From Thuidium tamariscinum (Eukaryota > Streptophyta > Bryopsida > Hypnales > Thuidiaceae), in the NCBI GenBank assembly GCA_947034885.2, contig OX344753.2, forward strand, positions 28,474,347 to 28,538,346: a stretch of 64,000 nucleotides of DNA, in the 5' to 3' direction. Positions within the stretch are counted from its first letter, which is position 1. Each line of letters starts with the position of its first letter. The notes below the pieces were generated by a model. That model ran no database searches. It was not told where the DNA came from and saw nothing but the letters and a program-made list of their open reading frames with translations. Shown here in pieces: positions 25,001 through 37,245 of this stretch. Position numbers and translations under genes: made by a program.

Positions 25001-27405
25001 GGCTGACCGACCGTCTACTTCAATTGAAAACAGTATTCGGAACATTGCAGTTTGGAGATGGCGTTGGCGTCGGACTGAGCTACGTGCGTTGCATTTTTTT
25101 CTAGGTCGATGTGCTGTCACGGGTGCACCACAAGAACCTGGTAGCCTTGCTGGGATACTGCCAAGGACACAAGCCAATCCTGATCTACGAGTACATGCAC
25201 AATGGCTCCTTATTCGATCACTTACATGGTGAGTTGAAATTGTTCCTCCTGCACTCTCATCGATCCATGCAATTTTAGGACCCTAAACTAATTCCTTGAT
25301 CAACGCTAAACCCTGTGGTAGCTTCATCGAGCGCTAGATGGATTGAAGTTTCTTCTTTATTAATCTTGAGCGAATTACCATTTGCTTGCCGACTTTAAAT
25401 TGAATAAGCAAGCGATATCAAGCGCACTGAGAAAGCCTAGTTTTTGACAATTGGATTCAATCTATGATGATACAGGCACTTCAGGGAGAGTCAGCCAGCT
25501 TGATTGGAGAACCCGCCTACGCATCGCCTTGAACGCAGCTCAAGGTAGAAATTTAACCAGATGCATGCTCAATTGAAACAGGAACCCTGTCACACTCTCA
25601 CTGCAAAGTTTTTCACGTCTTCTCGCTTGCGCGAATTGATCGAGTGTAGGGCCGATGCAAACCCTCCTCAACTCGTATGCAGCTCTTTTAAACCGGAAAA
25701 TTTGTGCAGAGCGAGTTCGGGGCATGGAAGGTAATTCGTGCCTCCAGATTAATTAGCTAGCTGATGGAGGTGAATGGATTCCTGTGCAGGCTTGGCGTAT
25801 CTGCACACAGGGTGCAGTCCGAGTTTCATCCACCGGGATGTGAAGAGCAACAACATTCTGCTCACGTCGAAATTGGACGCCAAAGTGGCGGACTTCGGAC
25901 TGACCAAGTTGATGGGGGAAGCTGAAGACACCAGAGTCATCACCGACGTCATGGGAACAGCCGGCTACCTGGACCCCGAGTAAGCGCCCTGCAAAACCCT
26001 AATATCCAGGGACGACGTTTGATCACTAAAAGATTCGTAGATGAAAGCATCAATATTGGGTGTCATGTAGAGAATGAATACGCACACGAAAAGTGATTTA
26101 TATCCTAAAATGGACTTTCAATGGATGTCCAATGGATTTTGTTGTTGACATTTGAGATAAAGGTTTTAGAGTATTTAGAATGAACATATACCTCTCTCTC
26201 TTAGACCCTTACTCTTATTGAAATCTAATTCTTAGTTGTAGAGATAGTTCTTCTTTGGCATTTCAAAACAATTCTTGCAATTACAATTTGAGTTATCAAC
26301 TTTCTTTGTATTAATTGTTTGGTGGTAATAGAAGAAATATAGAGGTACTAATAAATGCATCTTTTTAGCCTTCACAACTTTTGTTTGTTGCAGGTACTAT
26401 ACAACTCAATATTTATCCTCCAAAAGTGATGTGTATAGTTTTGGGATTGTACTCTTGGAGTTAATCACAGGACGTTTGCCTATTGATCAATCTGCTATAG
26501 CGACGGAAAGGAATCCTCACATCGTACATTGGGTTAGTTGACTATCTTTAATTCTAAACAATTTTTTGACTTTTTAATATTGAGTCTAGGTATTGTACTT
26601 GTAGAAAGGAGGTCTTTGGGTACCAACCTCTGATATTGTAGATTTACATTTATAAATTTTCTTTTTAATTTATGAAGCTAAAGGCATTCAATTGAATTAA
26701 AGCAATCTATTGTTATTTGATAAATGAATTTGTTGTATTTCATAAGTAACTTGGTCATATATATTCAATTGACATGTTTCAAAGTACCAAAATTGTGATG
26801 TTGAAATGCTCTTGAAATGGTTGAAAAGTTGAAATTTTTTTAATTCACATTTCTACTAAGTGACAAAAAATTTGTTGAAAGTGTGTACCTTTCATGTTTC
26901 TACAAGTTTGGAGATTTCAACAAAAAAATATGCATGTAATCATCTAATCACTCTTAAATCTACAAAGAATTAATGGTCTAACCATAGGAATGAGCTTCTC
27001 ATTATGTTGCATTCAAGGTCTATTGTAAATAAAAGGAATTTGCAAGATGAAACCTAATTTAAGAATCAAGCATAAGCTCTCAATATATATCCATCAATGA
27101 AGTATAAAAGTTCAAATAGTAACTTGTAAATCGATCATTAATTCCTTCATTTTTCACTTGGATTTTTTTTCCAGGTTCGCGAGAGTCTTGAAAACAACGA
27201 CATTGACTCCATATTGGATCCTACATTGAAAGGTTCAAATCCTTGTATTGAAGTAATATGGAAAGTTGTAGACATTGGGATGCAAAGTGTAGAGCCCAAG
27301 GGGGTGCACAGGCCAACAATGATGGATGTGGTGCAAGAGCTTGAAGGTGCTTTGACAATAGAAGGAATTAGAATGTCACCTCTTACAAATCCAATTGCAT
27401 TCTAA
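19095..27405 (+). CDS. Malectin-like LRR receptor kinase, copy 1
   Basis: Fourteen exons: 19095-19206, 19995-20562, 20994-21511, 21989-22112, 22522-22593, 23354-23425, 23574-23648, 24158-24375, 24610-24803, 25105-25228, 25476-25544, 25790-25979, 26394-26532, 27175-27405. All phases agree and give 901 aa without a stop. Order: signal peptide (1-33, cleavage likely after ALA), malectin-like ectodomain (~38-400), GDPCLPVP cap and about three LRRs encoded by 72/72/75-nt exons, transmembrane helix ~545-568, then a protein kinase. The kinase has a glycine loop GRGGFG (614-619), VAVK with Lys635, HRDVKSNN with Asp732, DFG with Asp750 and GTAGYLDPE, so it should be active. Architecture and motifs fit plant LRR-I receptor kinases (Arabidopsis At1g67720/At2g37050, IOS1-like), plasma-membrane receptors in defence, symbiosis or development; the ligand is unknown. 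A paralogue lies 20 kb downstream. Exons 13-14 are much more AT-rich than exons 1-12. It ends in TNPIAF, 20 residues short of copy 2 because of a 1-nt indel. Confidence 0.92.
20846..20873 (+). repeat. Interstitial telomere-like repeats, intron 2 of copy 1
   Basis: A cluster of degenerate plant telomere units (aaaccctaagccctaaaaaaccctaaa). The same intron of the paralogue has a better array at 41056-41103. May act as telo-box motifs or be a relic of break repair. Confidence 0.7.
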
Positions 27406-27770
27406 CTTTCTAAACAATTTTCAAATTTTCAATATGGATCAACAAGTTATCCTATGCTAAACCAAATAGGGAGTGGAAAATGGTATAGTTAATGAAGAGG
27501 ATTTCAAAAAGAGTCAATTGTATTGCAATGTTGTAAGTTTTGAGTGAGATTGTATCTTCCACCAAAAACTTCATTTCATTTGGGAAGATTTAATGAGTTG
27601 AGAACCATAGCAATCATAGACTAAAATTATTTGTAGTCTTGTACAAGAATATGACGAAAAACAATAAGCCAATCAACTACAAGATGCTCCATCCTTGAAG
27701 TGTCAATATCTTTATTGATAAGATTCTCCCCAAACTCTCTCACATTTTTGTTAGAATAATTATTCTTCGG
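27406..27770 (+). other. Duplicated 3' flank of receptor kinase copy 1
   Basis: Homologous to 47104-47540 (gggagtgg-aaatggt-tag, ccaccaaaaacttcat, gagttgagaaccatag, tagactaaaatt-tttgta). Contains the probable 3' UTR. Similarity fades near 27770, the downstream edge of the segmental duplication. Confidence 0.6.
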
Positions 27771-30124
27771 CTACATTCACGGCCAACAATTTGATTCAAT
27801 TTAGTTTTAACTCAAGGCCATGTTCTAAAACAAACCTTGCATTGTAAGACATGATATTAAAGGAAAGGAGTGTGTACATTGAAGAAGAAAAGATAAGGTA
27901 GAACCACCTATAACCAATAGGCTCCCCATAGTCAACCTTTTGATGGATGTATTTCCAACCAAGGCTAGAATGAGTTTTTTTCTCATTTTTAAATTTGGGA
28001 CTAAAAGTTTATGGCACATGTTCCAATGTAGTGTGCAAGAAAGTAGAAAAGAGTGAGTAAAAATGTAGTTTTTTGCGTGATCGAAATTAGAAGACTCCAC
28101 AGATTGGTATTTGGTCAAGCACACTTTATGTCTTCTAAAATTTATAGTAATTTCAATTCATGTGATAAAATTACCAAAGTTTTTGGAATCCCCATCATTT
28201 TTATCTTTACACCTATGAAAATATTTGTTTTGCTTTGCACTACACTAGATCATGCCTAAAATACCTTAAATGATCGGTTACGGGTGGTTCTACCTTAGTT
28301 TTCATACCACAAACTAAAGACATATGTACTTTTCAATGGAAAGAGCTCTTCTATTGTGCTAAATTTCTAGCAACTTTCAAGGTGTTTTGGATCCCAATTG
28401 TGTAAGTTATAAAGAGTGGAAGTTCAAAGGGCCATGGATTTTTTTTAAGCAAAATTAACCATAAGATCTCATAGAAAGCCAAGTCCTTCTTTATCTCTAC
28501 AAAGTTTGGTTTCAATCCTATTCATACATTGCAAGATTGTGACATAAAGTGAAGATTACTTCAATCAAATCTATATTTGGTCAAAATTAAAGTTGTCCTT
28601 TGACTAGCTCTTTGGGATACATATGAACATTTTAGAAAGTTGGCATCCTATGCTCATTTTCGAGGTAACTAAGTTCTACATGCATAGAAACAAATACTGT
28701 ATCTTTAAGACCAAAAATGAGTGAAAAAATGGTCTTGAAATAGTGATTGTTTCATTGTTAAATTTCAAAAAAATATGTGAAAAATGAAAGATTTGCCACA
28801 AATTTGTAGCCAAAATTTAAGATCATTCGTGGTCAAGCAAAAGAATACAAGAAAAGATGCACAAAAGGAAAAAAAAATGGAAAAAAAACTTAGAACCAAG
28901 TGCAACATGTGTATTCTAGTGGTTGTTGCTAGATATTGACCATGAAGAACTAAAAAGATATATACCTCAACCTCATTGGCCAAAGTTCCCTATTCAATGG
29001 CTTTTTGACTATTTCACCTCTAGACCACCCATAGTTTGGAAATTCTTTTAAATTTGATAGTGAATCTTCTTCTAAAGTTATCTAAATACAACACTTCATC
29101 ATTAACTTTATTCTCTTATTAGTGAGCCCAATAATAAGTGACTTTTCACATTCTTGAGTCTAGAATTGGCCATTCTAAAAGAAAATCGACCATATTATGG
29201 TGAATGAAAATTTTAAGGGTTAAGATTGGTAATGCTAAAGTTCTAGCAATAGACCATAGTTGTATGCATTGAACCAATAAATTGAACTCTTAGTAGTAGA
29301 GAACTATTCTAGTACAATTGTAGTATGTGGGTTCTTATGAGTATTTCTAAACTTTAAGGTCAAGACAAAGGCTCAATTAGAGTTTTTATAGAATTTATTT
29401 AAGTGATTGCAAGTCAAATTGTTAAAGAACAACCATAGATGAGGGTGATTGCAAGAAACATTGATTGATTTTGTTGCGTTTTCGTGAATTTTTTTGAAGT
29501 ACATTAAAAATTTTAAAATATATTTTTTTACATGTAAAAAGAATATGACTAATGTATATACCTTTGAAGAAAAGGTAACCTCCAAAGGAAACATATAGAA
29601 AAATTCTCTAAATAGGAGAACCGGAAAAGTGCCAAATCTCAAGAAAATACATACTAAGTTGATGTTTTAATTAGGAGAAAATAGAAAAAATATTTAAAAA
29701 GTAAAAAAAATAAGCAATTTGCAACAACTTTATGGAGATGGCCATTCACCAAAAAGTCACCAAAATCATTTTTGACATGTTTCAAAACACACGCAGAAAG
29801 AGGTTTACGTTATGGACTCCTACACCATATAAAAAATAATAATTTTAAAAATTCCATCAGCCATTAGCTACAAGTCTATTAGGAGACCATCTCCTACAAA
29901 TTTTAGCTCAAAATTTATTTTCTTAGGTGCTAAATAGAACTAAAAACCTCCAAATTGGCAATTGTGACATTGAATTGGGGCCTATTTTTGGATAGTTAAT
30001 TATTTGTAATAATTACAAAAATAAAATTAGGCAAGATGTATAATATTCATGAATAGATTTTCTTAAATATAGAGTCATTTAGAGGGAAAATACAAAAGTT
30101 ATAGCCAAAAAACAAATCAGTATA
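27771..30124. other. AT-rich intergenic DNA with one MITE left end
   Basis: No gene recognised. Short ORFs (for example 27825-28124 minus and 29373-29642 minus) lack family motifs. At 29443 the sequence GGGTGATTGCAAGAAACA matches the left end of the ~735-bp MITE family, but no matching right end was found. A related gtgattgcaag lies 40 bp earlier (29403). Confidence 0.45.
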
Positions 30125-30800
30125 CATTCTCTAACTTCATCTTAAATTCATTTAAAATTGTGTCTCTTTGGATATTTAGTACCAAACTAAGAAATACTCT
30201 AACTCATTAATCTTTTATAAAATTAGTACAACATGATTTTTCTAAATTTTTGTCTTCTTATTTTTTGACAATAAAAAAATAAATCCTTCAATTTACTATA
30301 ATATTATCTTTGTATCTACTATTATGCAACACTCTAATTGTTTCTTATAAAGTGAAATTTCTTAAGTTTTGAAATATAAGGAATGCAGATGCATGTATAT
30401 GAAAATACAATAATACCTTTCTATCTTTGAGTATATATACACATTATTACAAACGGCTATATAAAGAGGTCTACAATAGCATGGGATCATCTTTGTTGTG
30501 AAAATGCTTTAATTGTTTATTATCTATTTATATCCCTAATTGCCTTGCGTAATCCATATCTCATTTTTAATTCTATTTTATCAAAATTCTATTCCATAAT
30601 TTTCACAATAGCCTAGAAATTATCATAGCTAGCATTTAATTAGTATAAATGATGGATAGTTGATTCAAATGTCTTAAAACTTCATTATAATGTATCTTGT
30701 CATGTATTTGCATGTATGCCAATTGTTGCCTACAATGTCATAACTCTTATTCACAAACATGTTCGTTCCACACTTCTACTTTGGTAAACAAAGAGGACAT
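30125..30800 (+). repeat. Dispersed repeat R2, copy 2
   Basis: Parallel, diverged copy of 7930-8610 with the same order of blocks, including ggctatataaag (TATA-like) and the conserved gatggatagt, tcaaatgtctt, aatgtatcttgtcatgta. Likely a transposon-derived promoter or LTR-like segment. Nothing recognisable as retrotransposon protein follows. Confidence 0.6.
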
Positions 30801-33482
30801 TAAGGTGACTTTTCAATCGTTACAAGAGATAATGTGAGAGGTATTGAGAGTCTTCAACAAGAAAATAGAGTATTGTAGCAATTTGGTCAAGAAAAATTGA
30901 ATAGTGTGTTATATGCTTCAAAAATTTAAAATATAAAGCACCCATAGGCCGCCACAAATTTAAAGAATGCAAAGATCCAAGTTGAAAGTCAAAAATTATA
31001 GTTTTTCAAAGTTTGCAACATCCCAACAAATTTTTAGAAAAGGAACTTGGGAGTATGGATTCTTGAAGGATCGCATAAGTGATATAGGACATGTTGCATA
31101 CTATTGAAAAAGTGAAGACTAAAGCAAGTTTTTTAAAATGTTAATGCTCATGAGGAGATGAGTTGTGAGCTAAAAGATATGAGCATCCAAAGAAGGGGAA
31201 TTTTAAGGAACTACATCTCCCGAGGGACTTAGACCGTTGAGAAACCATAACGGCTTTATCAATACTTGTTGTATTGGAGAAATAGATAGTCCACTTGTAA
31301 TGATCTAAAAATAGTATAAATCACAAAAATAGACTTGTACTCAAGATTTGGAAATTTGAGTAGAGAATTATCTCAATGGAAAGATTGAGAGGCCTTTGAG
31401 GCTCGATTTCAAAAATTGGACTTAAAAATAGGAGGTCTTTTTAGAATAGTGTTTGTCTTGGATGTACTAAAGACTTATAAAATAGTGGATTTACTGAATA
31501 CTTCAAAGAATACTACAAAGAAGGGTGGTTTTATTCCTCACTTGCACATTGTGATATGATGAATCATATTGGCGATGGATAGTGAAGTTAATATTGGAGC
31601 CTCACCTCTACTACTACTTATGTGTTATGATGCATAATACTTATGCACTCGTTGATATCGATGGGGTGGTGTCCCATTCTATACTAGGCTATCATCTAAG
31701 TTCCATATTTTAAATCTCAAATAATAAATCTTGAGGTGAGTCTTGAAATTAAAATGGTTGAATTGGGCCAAATGAAGAGTTGGGTCACACTCAAGTGTAG
31801 TTAGCACCAATAACAATAGTGTTGCTATTGAGTACTTGAACATCAACAAAAACTGCACTCTATTATCATCAAATGACATGCCTAGTGCCCTATAGAATTA
31901 AGTAGTAGTCTAAGTAAAATATTGGATATTATGAAGGAAAAGGGAACCCTATCATAGCATGACTAGAGTTGGAACCTACCATTGCATGTATCCAACATTT
32001 GTTATAGTACGATATCATAACCCTTGATGTAACTAGGTGTTAAATGCTAGAAGAGTACTTTGAATGAATTCAAAATTTTAAATGTCACTAAGGTGTGTAA
32101 CATATATCTGAGATACTATTCAACTTTGGTGAAAAGTTTTCCATTATTGACTTCCTAATTTTCTCAAAGATAATCTAGAAACTCCAACAACTACCTTTGA
32201 CCTATTATATGTGACAAAAAACCACTCTAAATGTCTCGAAACTTTGTAATAATCTATATCTACAAGTTAAATGTTTTCTATATTTATTTTCAACCCAATT
32301 TAATCTATTTTCCAACTTTGGTGGATATTTCTTCACTATTGACTTTTTTTTTCAAGGATATTATATTGTATTTTGTGCATTTAATTAATAGGTTTCGTAA
32401 CATCCATTGTAGACAAAGTTTTTATACAAGGAAATAGATATATTAAAAAAATTATCCTCTAAATCTCATAGCTATATCAAAAAAACTCAATAAGATTGGA
32501 GCTTCTAAATATTGGCCTTTTGTAGTTGCCTTAGATTTCAAACAACTCCACTACATAGCTTATATCTCCTTGTTCATAATATGTGTAGATCTAAAAATTA
32601 GTATCATGGTAGATCGATCATCCAAAAACTCATATCCAAAAATTTGCCTTCATTTAACACTTATAAAATAAAAATCCAAAACTCCTCACATTAATGCTTT
32701 TTCAATGATAAATCACCAACAAATGCACAACGTAACACCCAAGAGCATTGCACATCTTAAAATAATCTATCACCTATCTATATTTCTATTGTGGACTATA
32801 GGCTATATCTAAATATCTACTTTGGATCCCATATCACTTTTTTCTAATAAAATTAACCACCTTTTCATTTCTAGGGAGGAAAGGTAGCCAATATTTTTGA
32901 AACAATAGTAGGTGGTTTTTGATAGAAGTGGAGATAAAAGTAGAGAACATGTTGTAATATGTAGTTCAAAATCATTAAGCTAACTTGAAATTACTAAGCA
33001 AAAATAAAGTAAAAATCTTTATCAATTTGCAATTTATTAGTAGTCTATAGCCAAAAAATACATTTTCTATATTCCTTCAATGTATCTTGATCTCTTCTTG
33101 AATATTATTCTTTAGTAATATACCATGCTAATACATGACTACTACATTTAGAACTTGTCTAAGTACATAATGCTAGAACTATGCACTAAGAGAAGATTTT
33201 GCATGTCAAAGAGGTGCCTCCAACTATATTGAATTGGCTATATTGATATTTTTAGATGCTCCAACCTTAGGCACTAAGAGAAGTCTTTGCATGTTAGAGA
33301 GGAGCAATGAATGACTATTTGCAAATGTCGACTTCCAACACTATTTTTCACAAAATGTTCTTCAATTTGGCAACCCCTATAAAGTCCACATTACATTGGT
33401 TTGTAGCCCTTTTAGTGGACTACAAGAAGTTCTACCTCTAGTAGTATATTGGCCTTTCATGTCTTTAAAATTCGATTGTCAT
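30801..33482. other. AT-rich intergenic DNA, no gene recognised
   Basis: All open frames are short and stop-interrupted. A minus-strand ORF at 31679-31879 and a plus-strand one at 32231-32437 show no recognisable motif. Probably degraded transposon DNA. Confidence 0.4.
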
Positions 33483-33683
33483 TACCCCCTAAAGTTCCAA
33501 ATTTTCTTCATCGGACAAATGGAAATTTACATAATCTGAATTTTTGGTGCAATATTTTGAATTTTCTTTCAATAGTAAAATTAATTAATTTTTTGGATAT
33601 ATAATGTTGTTACAATTAGTGGTTAGAAGAAAAATTTATGCCATCCTAATGGAATTTTAGGGGCAAAATAAATAAAATAAAAT

Positions 33684-33712
33684 AATATATATATATATAT
33701 ACATACATACAA
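33684..33712. repeat. (TA)n/(CATA)n microsatellite
   Basis: A run of alternating TA followed by three CATA-like units, inside R1 copy 4. Confidence 0.85.
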
Positions 33713-34023
33713 ATATATTTTATAAATTTTATTTTTGTCTATATAGAAAGATTTGACTCATTCCATTTCCATTAGCAATGTGAAAGTTATAAAGCTTCTA
33801 GATTTGTTGACAACAATTACCTTTTTTAAATAGAATAACATATTGAATTCATTTTTGAACTATATATTTATTATTTTCATAAAAAAAGAGTTCTACAAGG
33901 TTTAACTCTCTTACTAGAATAATCTCACTCTTTAGATGAGTACATTTCAATTCCATATTAGAACTATAAATGATTTATTTGTTCTTTCTATCTTATACCT
34001 ACTACTACTTAGCACGTATTTAA

Positions 34024-34756
34024 AGATGATTGCAAAGAAGAGCAATTCTATTTGGCGTCACAATTCGAATGTTGAAGTTGTTATCAGCTATCACTTTTGA
34101 AGCCTGAATCCAATCGACTTGAAATTTTTATTGAAGATGATCAACTTAAATATAATGAGATTCCTTATTTTTGAAAATATCCAGAAAAACATTTTCTAAT
34201 TAAATTTCAATTTGCCTAATTTGTCACACTTTGGGGTTTAGGATTTTTTAGTATTGTGGAGCACCTTAAATTCATGATGTAAGCTTGAAAATTTGTGTGA
34301 GCTATTCCTACACTAGAAATTAACGTGCCTACCAAAAAAAATTAAAAAAGCATTATTTTATATCCTCCACGTTTGTGCAAACAGGGCTTTTTGCGCGCAC
34401 AGTTCTAAACATTGAAAATGGTTTCAAGATCATTTCTTTTGGTAAAATCTCACTTCCATAAATTCTTAAACAACTGCCAAGTTTTAGTTTCTTTGAATCA
34501 TTTTTTCCCTATTTTTTACTAATTAAAACACCAAAGTACCAATTTTCATCAATTTTGCACTTTTCTAGTTCACCTAATTAGAAAATTTTCCTATACTTTT
34601 TCCTTCTTAGGGTACCTTATTCTTAGAAGTGTATACATTAAATATACTTTTTGTATTTTTTAAAAATTATTTTTCTAATTTTAAAGTACTCCCGAAAAAA
34701 TCATGAGTGCTATGGCAAACGCTACAAAAATCGAACGTTCTTTCTTGCAATGACCC
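34024..34756. mobile_element. MITE of the GGGTGATTGCAAG family, TTAA-flanked
   Basis: The left end AGATGATTGCAAAGAAGAGC and right end TTTCTTGCAATGACCC are imperfect inverted repeats. Length 733 bp, nearly the same as the relative at 36510-37245. It is flanked by TTAA on both sides (34020-34023, 34757-34760). R1 copy 3 shows the empty site with a single TTAA near 17331, so the insertion is well supported. TTAA duplication suggests piggyBac-type mobilisation, but the second copy lacks it. Confidence 0.65.
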
Positions 34757-35090
34757 TTAAAGAATGAGAATCACATTTTTATTGAATTCTTTTTCCAAGA
34801 CCCTTAGGTCAAATCTTCAATATAATGTATTTTTGATCGAAAATCCATTGGGCAAAAGAATTAGGTTAAGAAGGTTTAAAGTCTTACAATTTAGTCACAC
34901 AAAATGCAAAATAATTTGTTTTCTTCACTTCAAATGCAATAACTTGAAATCTAACTAGTCAAAGTTTTGAAATTTCTCACACACATTTTTATTTTATCCT
35001 AGTGCCTAAGTGCAATTGTGCAAATTCCTGCAATTAGATATGTAAAATACCAAAAATTTTAAACAATTTTGTTTTTTGCAAAGGAAATGA

Positions 35091-36509
35091 CACTAACCTT
35101 CTTAACCTATTTCTTCTAACCTTCTTTTGCCCTATGGATGTGAGAATAATTGCATCATGAGTTTAAAAGAATAATATATTTTCCAAAAATTGAGCATCTA
35201 AGGTAAATTTACCTATTATAGACAAACCACCTATAAAAAAGACCTAAAAAATGATCCATTAGGCCATGATTGTCTTACATCAATCCTTCATAGATTTTTT
35301 TTCAATATTTGAGATTTGGCAACTACTTAAGGTTGAATTTATGTAGTGGCTACAATCAATGTCTTGGGTGATGGCAATAGAGTGATTAATAACTGCAATA
35401 GGAAATTTTACCTTTTTTAAATAAGTTGGTTACAAAAAATGACTTTTTAAGTCTTTATGTAGTCGCCATGTTAGAAAATATTGTAATAGTTGCAAGTGAG
35501 TACAATGGCTATTATGGATACACTTTTTGTTCTTTTGGAGTAGTTTATGAATTCTTTTGGACCAATTAGGCAATACACTTTTAATATTCATAATAATTTT
35601 ATACTATATCAAAAAAAATAAGACTTCAATTCATCTTCCTAATCATCACATTTATCTTCATATAGAAAAAATACTTAAAAATTTAAATAATGTGAATAGG
35701 GCAAATAGTTATTTTGTCTATTATAGATTGGTTTGCCTTTTATTTTGTGAATTCTGGCATGCTATAAGATTAGAACAACCAAAGTGGTCAATAATTTCAA
35801 AATAATCTAGTATAGGCTAATAAGTGTTTGGAAGAAACCATTGGTTAGGGTCTCATACCACACAAGACCGGTAGGTTAGGTTGGAAAGGTGAACTTTAGG
35901 ATTCAAGTGAACAATTGCACTTCAATATAAATTTGGTGGATCAAGAGAGATCAAATAAGAATTCCTCACATATTGATTTCCTTCAAGCTTAACCAATCTC
36001 CACCAATGGCATTGTTGACTAATTTCAGTGAAACTTGAAATCTTCTTTTCTACTCATTGAGGCTAGTAAGATGATTAAGTGGGATCTTCTAGTCTTATCT
36101 TCTTTTCTTTGTTCATCAATCTCATAAAATAGGAGGCCTTTAGTTCATTGTTAGCAAGTGTTATTGGAAAAATGATTGGTTGTGGTATAAAAAATAAAAA
36201 ATCCAAATCCAAATAGAAATTAAATGGCCTTACAATCAACCTGTGTGCAAATGAAAATAATGAAATTTGGAGTAAAGTGATTGTCTTATATGGGTACTGC
36301 CCTCAAAAGTTGTCTTTGTTATAATTTCAATATATGTTAGTGTGTCAAATAAATTCATCTTTCAAATATATTAAAGCATGACTTCACCAAATGTGATTTT
36401 AATTGTCTACACTTAAAATGTATCAATAAGAAAATTTCATCACAATTTAACGATTTTAAGATTTTTTTATGAATTTTTTAGTTGAAAAAGTAAGTTTTGT
36501 CCAATGTAT
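35091..36509. other. AT-rich intergenic DNA, no gene recognised
   Basis: No conserved protein motif was seen. The 35557-35805 ORF is low-complexity and not credible. Confidence 0.4.
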
Positions 36510-37245
36510 GGGTGATTGCAAGGAACACTTATCCTATTTTTTGTCCCCTTAGCTTTGGATAGGTGTTTTTTTACTTATAAATTTTGCATCATTATTCCAT
36601 TTTACACATAAAATTAAGGTATACATAAAAGCTTTAAACATAATGTAATTTTAAAATTTTAAGATTTAAGAAAGAATATTTTTAAACAACCCTTGATTGG
36701 ATGTCTACCCTTGGCCATTTGGGGGGGGGGGGGGGGGGGGGGGGTAGTCCTATTTTTGATCCAAAAATGCAAATTTTAAGCTCAAAATTGGCACACAAAG
36801 GCTTTAACTAAAGTTACACAAGACCACGAAGAATTCTTTTTAAAATAGTAAATTGTCTAACTTTCACATGTGCTCATAGTAGACTACCTTTATGCACGTG
36901 TGCAATACAATTTATTTTTCTCAAAGATAAAAATGGTGAAGAGAAGCATTTTAAGGTTAGGAAAAATGTTTTTTTTTAATTGAATTTTTTTAAATTTTTT
37001 TCTATAAAAAAAAATCAAACATCAAAGCGTCTACTTTCATTGTATTTTCCATTGTACTTTGTTTTACATAACTTTTAGAGTTTAATTTTCTTAGCTTGTC
37101 TGAATTTAAAAAAACACAATATTCTCATTGCTCTTAAAATTATTCATATTTTATTTGATTTAAAAAAATATATTCCAAAAGTCATAGGATTCATCAAAAT
37201 AGGCCATTTTTAGCCAAAAACGGTAAGTGTTTCTTGCAACGACCC
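36510..37245. mobile_element. MITE of the GGGTGATTGCAAG family, second full copy
   Basis: Left end GGGTGATTGCAAGGAACACT. The right end reverse complemented is GGGTCGTTGCAAGAAACACT. The terminal inverted repeats are about 22 bp with few mismatches and the length is 736 bp. Flanks are ..gtat and atat.., with no clear target duplication. No ORF. Contains the 24-G run at 36721-36744. Confidence 0.75.
36721..36744 (+). repeat. Homopolymer of 24 G
   Basis: An uninterrupted run of 24 guanines in DNA otherwise very poor in G+C, preceded by ttggccattt and followed by tagtcc. Related MITE copies have only four G at a similar context (ttttggggtt near 6546, actttggggttt near 34232), so the run probably expanded from that seed. 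Its exact length may be unreliable in any assembly. Confidence 0.95.

Larger units (their letters stand above)
33483..35090 (+). repeat. Dispersed repeat R1, copy 4, interrupted by a MITE
   Basis: Begins TACCCCCTAAAG. Internal blocks match copy 3 on both sides of the inserted MITE: ttctatcttatacctactactacttag before it, and agaatgagaatcacat, acttcaaatgcaataacttgaaatcta and tttgaaatttctcacacacatttttat after it. A (TA)n/(CATA)n stretch lies at ~33684-33712. The right boundary is approximate. Confidence 0.55.
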
